Assembly (NCBI RefSeq): GCF_001597735.1
Contig: NZ_LUTS01000007.1
Coordinates: forward strand, 62,001-126,000
Direction: 5' to 3'
DNA: 64,000 bases
Source: Neptuniibacter pectenicola
GTDB taxonomy: Bacteria; Pseudomonadota; Gammaproteobacteria; Pseudomonadales; Balneatricaceae
Shown: piece after piece, positions 18,422 through 27,244 of the stretch
How positions within the stretch are numbered: the stretch's first letter is position 1
Layout: each line of letters starts with the position of its first letter
The notes under the pieces: model-generated
The model's database searches: none
Seen by the model: only the letters and a program-made list of their open reading frames with translations
Told to the model about the DNA's origin: nothing
Made by a program: the position numbers and the translations under genes

Positions 18422-18928
18422 ATGCGAACTAAGCTGGTGGCATCTGTTTTTTTATGTATGGTTAATCAGGCTTTTGCTGATGAACCCAATTTATGTCGTG
18501 ATGTAGAGACCGTGTACTTCTCGTGTGCGAGTGAGAATAAGGTGATCTCTATATGTTTAACACAAGGATTTAGTCCTAAGCTAGGTGAACTCACCTATCG
18601 TTATGGAGTAAAGGATCATATCGAATTGGAATTTTCGTCGAGTTATGCGGATTTGAATGCGAAGTATGCATTTGGATCTTCATCTTATGCTAAAGGAAGT
18701 ACCTCCGAACTCGCCTTCACCTTAGACGATTTTACGTATACCGTTCATCAAGATCTGCATGTTTTTCGGCCTAATAGTTCAGGTGTTTTTGTTGAACGCA
18801 AGGGCAAGGTGCTGGCATATAAAGCGTGTACTCATCCACGTCAATCCCATAAAAATCGCTTATTTGACCTGGAAAAGGTGGGCCTGCTCGTCGGTGAGAC
18901 GAGAGGGCTTGGCACTCTAGGAGAATAA
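18422..18928 (+). CDS. Hypothetical exported protein
   Basis: A 168-residue protein with a signal peptide (MRTKLVASVFLCMVNQAFA, cut near residue 19-20). The mature part has several cysteines (Cys25, Cys34, Cys45, Cys136 region) and beta-rich stretches (SELAFTLDDFTYTVHQDLHVF). I do not recognise a family. ATGGAGTTTTTAAATG supplies a ribosome site. A small membrane-protein gene follows 37 bp later and may be in the same unit. Confidence 0.75.
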   Translation: MRTKLVASVFLCMVNQAFADEPNLCRDVETVYFSCASENKVISICLTQGFSPKLGELTYRYGVKDHIELEFSSSYADLNAKYAFGSSSYAKGSTSELAFTLDDFTYTVHQDLHVFRPNSSGVFVERKGKVLAYKACTHPRQSHKNRLFDLEKVGLLVGETRGLGTLGE

Positions 18929-18965
18929 TACATCTACTCTATTTTTTCGATTAGGCGGTTTTTTT

Positions 18966-19307
18966 ATGGAACGAAGAATTAAACATCTCAAAATTTCTCT
19001 CATCGTAGAGATGTTACTCGGCAGTATTTTTGCTGCTTTTATGGCTCTGATTTTAGGCACGATGGCGACTGACTCGCCCACCTCAACAGGCATCGATTTT
19101 GTTATGGGGGCATTGATGGGTTTTTGTTTAATCGCGATTCCTTCCGTACTTATTCCCGCACTGTCTCTTCGTGAGCTAAAACGTTTTCCTGAGAAAAAGA
19201 CATCGAACATAAACTATATCAACAGTGCAATAGTGACATTGTTTATATTTTTCCCGTTGGGCGTTTGGCAGATCTACAACCTTGTTAAACTTAACAAGTC
19301 TGAGTGA
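18966..19307 (+). CDS. Hypothetical small membrane protein
   Basis: A 113-residue protein with three hydrophobic segments (about 11-32, 43-66, 85-106) and a basic loop. The start is ATG at 18966 preceded by AGGCGG. The family is not recognised. The REP-like array begins about 25 bp after its stop codon, so its transcript end probably includes those hairpins. Confidence 0.65.
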   Translation: MERRIKHLKISLIVEMLLGSIFAAFMALILGTMATDSPTSTGIDFVMGALMGFCLIAIPSVLIPALSLRELKRFPEKKTSNINYINSAIVTLFIFFPLGVWQIYNLVKLNKSE

Positions 19308-19330
19308 ATATCGGCGGCCTACTACCTTAT

Positions 19331-19880
19331 TCGGCCAAAGGTTGGCCTCCTACAAAGACCTATTAATATCGGTCTTCTGTAGGAGCTCACCCCGTGAGCG
19401 AAAGGGTCAGAGCGAGTTCTGCTTTATTCGGCCAAAGGTTGGCCTCCTACAGGGCGCGTTAATATGGTTTTTGTAGGCGCCCACCCCGTGAGCGAAAGGG
19501 TCAGAGCGAGTTCTGCTTTATTCCGCCAAAGGTAGGCCTCCTACAAAGGCGCGTTAATATGTTTTTTGTAGGCGCTCCCCCCCGTGAGCGAAAGGGTCAG
19601 AGCGAGTTCTGCTTTATTCGGCCAAAGGTTGGCCTCCTACAAGGGCGCGTTAATATGGTTTTTGTAGGCGCTCAGCCCTTGAGCGAAAGGGTCAGAGCGA
19701 GTTCTGCGTTATTCGGCCAAAGGTTGGCCTCCTACAAAGGCGCGTTAATATGGTTTTTGTAGGCGCTCATCCCGTGAGCGAAAGGGGCAGCGTGCGATTC
19801 TACCGGTTTCGGTCAAAGGTTGGCCTCCTACAAGGGCGAGTTAATATGGTTTTTTTTGTAGGCGCTCACCCTGTGAGCGC
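19331..19880 (+). repeat. REP/BIME-like array, six units of about 95 bp
   Basis: Six tandem units begin at about 19333, 19430, 19524, 19620, 19715 and 19811 (steps 94-97). Each unit has two palindromes in opposite orientation. One is GGCCAAAGGTTGGCC followed by TCCTAC. The other is GTAGG plus a GCTCAC-CCC-GTGAGC-like stem plus GAA. Read on the other strand, the first is also GTAGGA-palindrome-GAA, so both are variants of one element placed head to head, with a GTAG head as in REP elements mobilised by RAYT transposases. No RAYT gene is in the window. Short open frames across the array are artefacts. Confidence 0.88.
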
Positions 19881-19943
19881 ATCTGATTTTGACAATGCAC
19901 GGTAAAAGGCAGTATATTCGCTGCCGTCGAATAATTTCGATTT

Positions 19944-20086
19944 CGTTCTCGGGGCGGGGTGAAACTCCCCACCGGCGGTAAAGAATTATTTCTAAGCCCG
20001 CGAGCGCCTTTAAGAGCTTTCTTTTAGGGTCAGCAGATCTGGTGTGATTCCAGAGCCGACGGTTATAGTCCGGATGATAGGGAACG
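19944..20086 (+). promoter_or_regulatory. FMN riboswitch (RFN element)
   Basis: The conserved core is obvious: CGTTCTCGGGGCGGGGTGAA at the start, CCCCACCGGCGGTAA, then GGTCAGCAGATCTGGTG, CCAGAGCCGACGG and TAGTCCGGATGATAG, closing with GGGAACG that pairs with the start. It lies about 115 bp before a lumazine synthase gene. Binding of FMN should lower expression. Confidence 0.97.
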
Positions 20087-20104
20087 TGTCAGACAAAATA
20101 GTAA

Positions 20105-20132
20105 ACTACACCGCTTACCTTAGTGGTGTAGT
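20105..20132 (+). promoter_or_regulatory. Hairpin between FMN riboswitch and ribH (expression platform candidate)
   Basis: ACTACACC (20105-20112) pairs with GGTGTAGT (20125-20132), and three more pairs extend the stem inward. There is no U-tract after it, and it ends about 55 bases before the ribosome site, so the switch mechanism (termination or translation) is not settled by the sequence. Confidence 0.5.
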
Positions 20133-20200
20133 GTCGCGCTATGCGGCGTATTTTTCCTGTCCGTTCGCCCTGATTCACTTTCTATTTATAGGATTTTGTA

Positions 20201-20683
20201 ATGAATCAGAGCTCAACGAATTTCAATCCTGCAACACAACGAATTGCTTTTCTACATGCGACGTGGCATGAAGAGATCGTTCTCAATTGTCTGGATGGAT
20301 TTAAAAAAGAGTTAACTTCACGTGGGTATGATCTATCACTGATCGAGGTGATCGCTGTACCTGGTGCGTTTGAAATACCCTTGCAAGCAAAACTGCTGGC
20401 GAAAAGTGGCCAGTACGCAGCGATTGCCTGTAGCGGTCTTGTTGTGGATGGTGGTATCTATCGCCATGACTTTGTTGCACAAGCGGTCTGTAGCGGCTTA
20501 ATGCAGGTTCAATTAGAAACTGAGGTGCCGGTGTTAACCGCAGTACTCACGCCCCATCACTTTCATGAGCATGATGAGCATAAAGACTACTTTTCTCACC
20601 ACTTTATAAAGAAAGGTGTTGAGTTAGCACATGCATGTGATCAGGCCGTTCAGCTCACTGAAAAAGCGAAGCGGGCACTATAA
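20201..20683 (+). CDS. ribH: 6,7-dimethyl-8-ribityllumazine synthase, stand-alone copy
   Basis: Riboflavin-pathway enzyme of 160 residues that condenses the ribityl-aminopyrimidine with dihydroxybutanone phosphate. AVPGAFEIP, ACSGLVVDGGIYRHDFVAQ and LTPHHFHEHDEHKDYF match the substrate loops; GGIYRHDFV resembles the RibH2 type more than the usual GETYHFE. It stands apart from other rib genes and follows an FMN riboswitch, so it is a flavin-repressed extra or dedicated lumazine synthase. ATAGGA precedes the ATG. Confidence 0.9.
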   Translation: MNQSSTNFNPATQRIAFLHATWHEEIVLNCLDGFKKELTSRGYDLSLIEVIAVPGAFEIPLQAKLLAKSGQYAAIACSGLVVDGGIYRHDFVAQAVCSGLMQVQLETEVPVLTAVLTPHHFHEHDEHKDYFSHHFIKKGVELAHACDQAVQLTEKAKRAL

Positions 20684-20791
20684 GCCTACCGATCGCTTCG
20701 TAATACTGCGTTATACGATGGCGTTTATATCACTCGGTATATTCGCCATTTATCGGCATAATGACGATACCCGCCTATAAACGAGTTCATC

Positions 20792-21580
20792 ATGTTTAAA
20801 CGATTCCGCAGCTGGTTGGAAAATCGGCGCGTTAAAAAAATGGGCTTTACCGCGCAGCAGTGGGAGTCAGCCATCGCTGATTGGCCCGTGATGGAACGCT
20901 ATCAAGGTGCTGAACGGGATGCCTTGCGGGAGATGACCTTCCGCTTTTTGGTGCGCAAAGACGTTGTCCCCGGTGGTGATTTCCAACTTACCCCTGAAAT
21001 CTGTTTGAACGTAGCCACAATGGCTTGTGTGCCTATCTTGCACTTAGGTTTAGATTGGTACGATCACTGGTATACCCTTATCATTTACGAGGGAGATTTT
21101 ATCCCTAACCGCCCTTACCGTAGTGAAGATGGGGTGGTTCATCCTCAAGCACCGGGCTTGAGTGGTGAGGCGTGGTCTAAGGGGCCTGTTATCTTATCTT
21201 GGCAATCAGTGTGTGAAAGTGGGGCACATGCGCGTCAGACTAAAGCGAGCAATGTGGTCATACATGAACTCGCCCACAAACTGGATATGCTACGTGATGG
21301 TGCTAATGGCGCACCGCCTATGCACCCAAATATGCAAGCAGGGGAGTGGCACGATATCTTTACGGCGGCGTGGGACCGTTTACAGGATGACTATAAAAAG
21401 CACCGCCCACTGCCTCTAGACGATTATGCTTTAACCGATCCTGCTGAATTTTTTGCTGTATGCAGTGAAACCTTTTTTGAAGATCCAAAAAATATGAAGG
21501 CGCACATGCCAGAGGTGTACAGGTTACTCTGCCAGTTCTACCGCCAGCAGCCCGTACCGGTTGCTATACCGGCCATGTAA
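20792..21580 (+). CDS. mtfA: MtfA-family zinc-dependent peptidase
   Basis: A 262-residue cytoplasmic protein matching MtfA (YeeI), known to bind the Mlc repressor in E. coli and to have aminopeptidase activity. The zinc motif HELAH is at 158-162, followed by KLDMLRDGANG. The third ligand would be the Glu in DPAEFFAVCSETFFEDP. The N-terminal FRSWLENRRVKK and LREMTFRFL segments also fit. It is a single gene downstream of ribH; an Mlc homologue is not in the window. Confidence 0.88.
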   Translation: MFKRFRSWLENRRVKKMGFTAQQWESAIADWPVMERYQGAERDALREMTFRFLVRKDVVPGGDFQLTPEICLNVATMACVPILHLGLDWYDHWYTLIIYEGDFIPNRPYRSEDGVVHPQAPGLSGEAWSKGPVILSWQSVCESGAHARQTKASNVVIHELAHKLDMLRDGANGAPPMHPNMQAGEWHDIFTAAWDRLQDDYKKHRPLPLDDYALTDPAEFFAVCSETFFEDPKNMKAHMPEVYRLLCQFYRQQPVPVAIPAM

Positions 21581-21652
21581 TCACTCAATAAAATCCATAT
21601 AAAAATGACCTATATCTTTACGGACTTTCGTAAGAAATGGAACGACTCTGAT

Positions 21653-21676
21653 GTAGGAGCTCACCCTGTGAGCGAA
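21653..21676 (+). repeat. Solitary REP-like unit
   Basis: GTAGGAG followed by the stem GCTCAC-CCT-GTGAGC and GAA is the same element that makes up the two arrays. Here it occurs once, 70 bp after the mtfA stop codon. Confidence 0.8.
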
Positions 21677-21742
21677 GGTCTTGTATTGCCACCCAGCTTA
21701 GGTTAAAAATAGTTATAAATCAGACAGGTGGATGTCTGGCAT

Positions 21743-22058
21743 GGGTAGATATACAGCACCTTTTAATCGGGTAATGTAGATCAATTGTTAATGCGCATGC
21801 TCGTTTTGTCACGGAAGAGTGCGCTTCGATTCTTTAGTTTCTCCTTCCTTTTCAAATGGTTACATCTGTTTTTAACCAATAGCGGTGCGGGTAGATATAC
21901 GGACCCCTGTATATCAATTGTTAATATGCACGCTTGTTTTGTTACGGAAGAGTATAATTTTTTTATAATTATTCCTTTCTTCTCAAATAGTTACATCTGT
22001 TTTTTTAACAAATAGCGATGTGGGAAGATGCACGGACCCCCGTATATACAAATGTTAG
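21743..22058 (+). repeat. Tandem 133-146 bp repeat, two full copies and one partial
   Basis: Copies start at 21743, 21889 and 22022 with GGG(T/A)AGAT. Shared blocks are GTAGATATAC, a CAATTGTTAAT-like segment, a CGTTTTGT-ACGGAAGAGT segment, a pyrimidine-rich stretch, and GTTACATCTGTTTTT-AAC-AATAGCG. The third copy stops at the integron cassette boundary (GTTAGGA at 22054). Each copy has GTTAA or GTTAG at the equivalent place. There is no convincing gene inside. Confidence 0.7.
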
Positions 22059-22068
22059 GACTCATACT

Positions 22069-22647
22069 ATGGAAAGCCAAGAAGTCATTGATGCATTTCG
22101 GCAACAGCTAGATCAGGTTTCCGCTCGGGGTGTTGACCAATTGCAAGTTTCGGCATTACGCAACTATCTAAATGCATTAGAGCGCGATGCTGGAACTTCA
22201 CAAGAATCCCGCCGGCAAAAACACGAAGGCATGCTTGCCCATTATGCAGCGCAAAGTCAGCACAGCATAGCAATGTTAAATGCTGTCTTGGAGGCCGGAA
22301 AAAGTGCGCTCCATGCTCTGCTTATAATCAATGGTGGCGCGGTTATAGCTCTGCTAGGTGTTTTGAGTAACTTAGCAGGCAAAGATTCTGGCGCTACGTT
22401 TGCGAGCATGTTGGCATTACCATTGTTATTGTTTGGTGTAGGGGTTCTCTCTGGCGCCATCGGTTTCTCATTTAGGTATTTCAGCCAAGCATGCTACTCG
22501 GAAAGTGAGGATGAAAATGATAAATATCACAAGAGGGGGCATGTCTTCAGGTACTTGGCTATTGCGTCGGTATTCGTGGGGTTCAGCGCCTTTGGGTATG
22601 CAATGTATGGCGCATATCAGGCAGTTATCTGTGGCTTCACGCCCTAA
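22069..22647 (+). CDS. Hypothetical membrane protein of the integron cassette
   Basis: A 192-residue protein. The first 85 residues are hydrophilic and helical with coiled-coil character (RQQLDQVSARGVDQLQVSALR). Three hydrophobic segments follow (about 82-102, 110-132, 165-187), with an acidic loop ESEDENDKYHKRGH between the last two. The ATG at 22069 is used because it lies just inside the cassette boundary with GGA upstream; a frame to 22018 would cross the boundary. I do not recognise a family; cassette genes are often of this kind. Confidence 0.7.
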   Translation: MESQEVIDAFRQQLDQVSARGVDQLQVSALRNYLNALERDAGTSQESRRQKHEGMLAHYAAQSQHSIAMLNAVLEAGKSALHALLIINGGAVIALLGVLSNLAGKDSGATFASMLALPLLLFGVGVLSGAIGFSFRYFSQACYSESEDENDKYHKRGHVFRYLAIASVFVGFSAFGYAMYGAYQAVICGFTP

Positions 22648-22700
22648 CAATCGCAGGCAAAGCGACGCCAAAAAGCGGCGCGCTTGCTGCGGGCGTTAGT
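22642..22700 (+). repeat. attC recombination site (59-bp element)
   Basis: The site spans exactly 59 bases. It begins with the inverse core CCTAACAA and ends with GCGTTAG, and between them two imperfect arms pair: GCAAAGCG-ACGCC (22657-22669) and GGCG-CGCTTGC (22677-22687), with an unpaired extra base as in functional attC sites. The core bases at the ends deviate slightly from RYYYAAC/GTTRRRY. The overall layout closely resembles class 1 cassette attC sites. Confidence 0.8.
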
Positions 22701-22754
22701 TTTCTTTGAAACGGAGTGATACTATAGTGATACATTTTAATTTAAGGTGTTACT

Positions 22755-23012
22755 ATGAGAACTGAAGTTGTCACGACGTTAAAGCGGCAAGCAACAAAGC
22801 TGCTCGCTGATCTGCATGAGTCAAAAGAACCTATTCTTATAACTGAGCATGGTCAGCCATCAGCCTATTTGCTTGACGTAGCTGATTACGAGTTAATGGT
22901 AGAACGGATGAAAATCCTAGAAGGTATCGCGAAAGGCGAGCAGGCTATCCGTGAAGGTCGAACAGTGGATATGTCACAAGCCAAAGAGAAGATGAGTAAA
23001 TGGCTCAAATAA
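22755..23012 (+). CDS. Phd/YefM-type antitoxin
   Basis: An 85-residue antitoxin with the family's N-terminal DNA-binding part (TLKRQATKLLADLHESKEPILITEHGQPSAYLLDVADYELM given here by its ends TLKRQATK and LDVADYELM) and a charged C-terminal tail that should neutralise the toxin. Its 3' end overlaps the toxin gene by 13 bp, the usual antitoxin-first layout. TAAGG precedes the ATG. It starts about 60 bp after the attC site with its own promoter region, so it may itself be cargo of the mobile region. Confidence 0.9.
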   Translation: MRTEVVTTLKRQATKLLADLHESKEPILITEHGQPSAYLLDVADYELMVERMKILEGIAKGEQAIREGRTVDMSQAKEKMSKWLK

Positions 23013-23311
23013 TTTGGACTGAGCCGGCACTAGATGATCTAAACCATATAGCTGAGTATATTGCAGTGAGTCATCCGTTCGCTGCGAGGCAATTAGTAGA
23101 AAAAGTTTTCAATAAGGTGGAAAGGCTCGAACAATTTCCTGACTCAGGCCGAATCCCTGAAGAGATTTCGACTTTAAATTATCGAGAATTAGTCGTAAAC
23201 CCTTGCCGCGTTTTCTACAAAGTTGATAAGGATTTAGTTTATATTCTTCACGTGTTAAGGCAAGAGCGAGATTTACGAAAGTTTTTACTATCTGGCGAAA
23301 ATGAAAACTAA
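23000..23311 (+). CDS. RelE/ParE-superfamily toxin
   Basis: A 103-residue toxin-fold protein: IIWTEPALDDLNHIAEYI at the start, ERLEQFPDSGRIPEE in the middle and YRELVVNPCRVFYKVD followed by YILHVLRQERDLRKFL at the end. This pattern fits ParE/RelE type II toxins. The target (gyrase or ribosome-bound mRNA) cannot be told from sequence. It overlaps its antitoxin gene and is followed by dispersed repeats. Confidence 0.9.
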   Translation: MAQIIWTEPALDDLNHIAEYIAVSHPFAARQLVEKVFNKVERLEQFPDSGRIPEEISTLNYRELVVNPCRVFYKVDKDLVYILHVLRQERDLRKFLLSGENEN

Positions 23312-23336
23312 CTAGCGTTCAACTGAACTTCACTTG

Positions 23337-23485
23337 TTAAAATAACAAAAGTAAAAGCCGGTAGCGACGAGCGGCAATAAAGCACACAACGGGGTCGGGT
23401 CTTGCATATTGGTGACTTAATACCTAACTAGGCCCATATTTTTAAGTTGATTTATTGTTGTTTTTGATAGATTTTCCCAAGGCGT
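23337..23485 (+). repeat. Dispersed repeat modules, first copy
   Basis: A 45-bp block (AAAATAACAAAAGTAAAA..., 23337-23381) is followed by a block of about 100 bp starting CACAACGGGGTC (23385-23485). Both recur on the far side of the next two genes, at 24732-24777 and 24524-24634, in the opposite order. The GGGGTCAGGTCTTGCA-type start resembles, from memory, sequences flanking IS200-like/DUF1568 transposase units. No transposase is present. Confidence 0.65.
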
Positions 23486-23539
23486 GAAAATGAAAGGGGT
23501 CAGAGCCCTTTAAGCTGTTATAAACTCAAGGATGAATCC

Positions 23540-24004
23540 ATGAAAGCACGTGAAGTTCTTAAAGATTGTTGGGCTGCATGTGACCTGCTAGACGTAGAAA
23601 CGGACCCTCAACGATTTAAACTCCTTTGGATATCAGCCATTGCTCTTCTCTGGGCCGTTGGGCACGTCTTGGACAAAGTTGATGGCGCAGAGAATCAAGA
23701 CAGAAAGACCGCCATTACAAAAGCATGGAGTTCTTGGCAAGCCAATAAACGCGAAAACAAGATATTCTGGGAATTTATAGACAAAGAACGAAATGTGCTT
23801 CTCAAAGAGTATGAAGTTGGATTTATGTCTATGAATGGTTCTGTCATCATTCGTCGTGGCGATCACACCGGTGAATTAAGAAATGAGCTGTTTTGTCCTC
23901 TAAGTGACGGAGAGTTTACCGGTGAAGACTGTAGAGATGTTATTAGGGATGCTTTGTTGTGGTGGGAAGTGCAGCTAAAAGATATAGAGGCACAAATCAC
24001 TTAA
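23540..24004 (+). CDS. Hypothetical protein
   Basis: A 154-residue soluble, Trp-rich protein (WAACDLLD, WISAIALLWAVGHVLDKVD, KAWSSWQANK, IFWEFIDKERN, LLWWEVQLKDIE). It looks all-helical. I do not recognise the family. CAAGGATGAATCC precedes the ATG. It and the following membrane-protein gene are enclosed by copies of the same dispersed repeat, suggesting that they arrived together. Confidence 0.65.
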   Translation: MKAREVLKDCWAACDLLDVETDPQRFKLLWISAIALLWAVGHVLDKVDGAENQDRKTAITKAWSSWQANKRENKIFWEFIDKERNVLLKEYEVGFMSMNGSVIIRRGDHTGELRNELFCPLSDGEFTGEDCRDVIRDALLWWEVQLKDIEAQIT

Positions 24005-24092
24005 CAAGGTCAATTAGAAAGGACCGCTTACTAGCCGCTTCCTTTGTTCCGGCGGCTTCTGTTGGTGGTATTAAACGTCACAAGGAGTGTTT

Positions 24093-24497
24093 GTGGAATT
24101 CTTTCTAATGCTGCTTATACCACTTGGCTTTATTGGAGTCTTTCTTGCTGCTCCCTTTTGGATATCTCAGGCAACGAAAGCCGAACATGACGAAGTACTT
24201 ACCGAATCCAAAAAATATGAAGGAAAAGAGAGAGAAAAATTCATAGAAACAAAACGAGAGGAAAAACGCCTTAGCGAATACGTTAATAGCATCTCGGGAG
24301 GGGTTTTATTAATGTGCATAGCTGGACTATCCCTGATGTCTGGTGAGCTATCATTCCGCAGAGGTGAACCAATAGTTACTCAAGCTGATGGTGATGATCG
24401 ATTTTTTGCTTTTGTAGGTATTACTTTTGTGTTGGGCGTCTTGTTTACTGGATATGGATTAATAGGGAAGTTGAAGAATGGGACGTTTAACAAATAG
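24093..24497 (+). CDS. Hypothetical membrane protein
   Basis: About 134 residues: an N-terminal helix (FLMLLIPLGFIGVFLAAPFWI), a charged helical segment rich in Glu and Lys (about 28-62), and two further hydrophobic segments (about 68-88, 108-128). AAGGAG at 24082-24087 places the start at GTG 24093; the GTG at 24087 overlaps the ribosome site. No family is recognised. It lies inside the repeat-bounded segment. Confidence 0.6.
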   Translation: MEFFLMLLIPLGFIGVFLAAPFWISQATKAEHDEVLTESKKYEGKEREKFIETKREEKRLSEYVNSISGGVLLMCIAGLSLMSGELSFRRGEPIVTQADGDDRFFAFVGITFVLGVLFTGYGLIGKLKNGTFNK

Positions 24498-24523
24498 CTG
24501 TAGTGGATCATTGTCGCTGAATT

Positions 24524-24777
24524 CACAACGGGGTCAGGTCTTGCATCGTGCATATTGGTGACTAATACCTAATTAAGCCCATATTTTTAAGTTGATTTAT
24601 TGTTGTTTTTAATAGGCTTTCACAAGACGCGTGAATTATGTCAGACCGCTAAGAATCGAATTTTTAGGTGCGTTATGTCGCTTAACTTCCAGAGGTAATG
24701 CGCACAATGCAAGGCCTAACCCTTAGGTTCTCTTAAAATAACAAAAGTAAAACCCGGTTGTGACTCCCCGCAATAAA
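24524..24777 (+). repeat. Dispersed repeat modules, second copy
   Basis: The 100-bp block recurs at 24524-24634 and carries a 4-7 base insertion that duplicates GCAT. The 45-bp block recurs at 24732-24777. Between them is GTGCGTTA...TAATGCGCAC, an imperfect hairpin near 24671-24702. Together with the first copies they bracket 23540-24497. Confidence 0.65.
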
Positions 24778-24880
24778 AAATCATATCCCCAAACCTTTCC
24801 GTCCTATTCCCTTTCTGTGTGCTATACATATTAGCAATATATCAATTAGCGCTTGTCTAAGTAGTTACCTATAAAGCTTG

Positions 24881-24917
24881 ATAGTGAAAACCTATGGAGC
24901 GAATAGGGAGATACATT
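24881..24917 (+). promoter_or_regulatory. OxyR-type operator upstream of katG
   Basis: ATAG (24881), CTAT (24892), ATAG (24903) and CATT (24914) are spaced by exactly seven bases each, matching the OxyR consensus ATAG-N7-CTAT-N7-ATAG-N7-CTAT in the first three elements. It lies 100-136 bases upstream of the katG start, a suitable place for peroxide-dependent activation. Confidence 0.75.
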
Positions 24918-24980
24918 TTCATATAAAGCCTGAAGTGGTTAATAGTGTTGTGTCAGTAGCGTTTAATGAAATACCGCTAA

Positions 24981-27173
<2,193 letters not shown>

Positions 27174-27188
27174 TACCCGCCCTATAAA

Positions 27189-27220
27189 TCCCACCTGCGT
27201 TAACATTGCAGTGTGGGATC
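27189..27220 (+). terminator. Probable terminator of katG
   Basis: ATCCCAC-CTGC (27189-27199) pairs with GCAG-T-GTGGGAT (27209-27220), an 11-bp stem with one bulged base. The following CTACTTTATC is only weakly T-rich, so termination may be partial and helped by the adjacent REP hairpins. Confidence 0.5.
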
Positions 27221-27244
27221 TACTTTATCTCAGTCGAAACACCG

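Larger units (their letters stand above)
22055..22700 (+). mobile_element. Integron gene cassette (single, no integrase nearby)
   Basis: The cassette would run from TTAGGA at 22055, after the G of GTTAGGA, to the G at 22695 in the attC core GGGCGTTAG. It contains one gene whose start is 14 bases inside the boundary and whose stop codon lies within the attC inverse core, the compact layout typical of cassettes. No integrase or second clear attC is in the window. Confidence 0.72.

Noticed and set aside
19282-19762. Short open frames across the first REP-like array with repeated peptide segments
   Set aside because: They follow the DNA repeat, have no ribosome sites, and their repeated peptides change frame between units; they are products of the repeat.
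19331-19880. CRISPR array
   Set aside because: The intervals between palindromes are themselves repeated and not unique spacers, the units are about 95 bp, and no cas genes are present.
24001-24085. Second attC-like site after the hypothetical gene ending at 24004
   Set aside because: ACTTAAC at the start fits the inverse core, and AGCCGC/GCGGCT can pair, but no matching GTTRRRY core closes the structure.
24671-24725. Possible attC remnant (GTGCGTTA...GGCCTAAC)
   Set aside because: The two cores are in the wrong order and spacing for a functional site.
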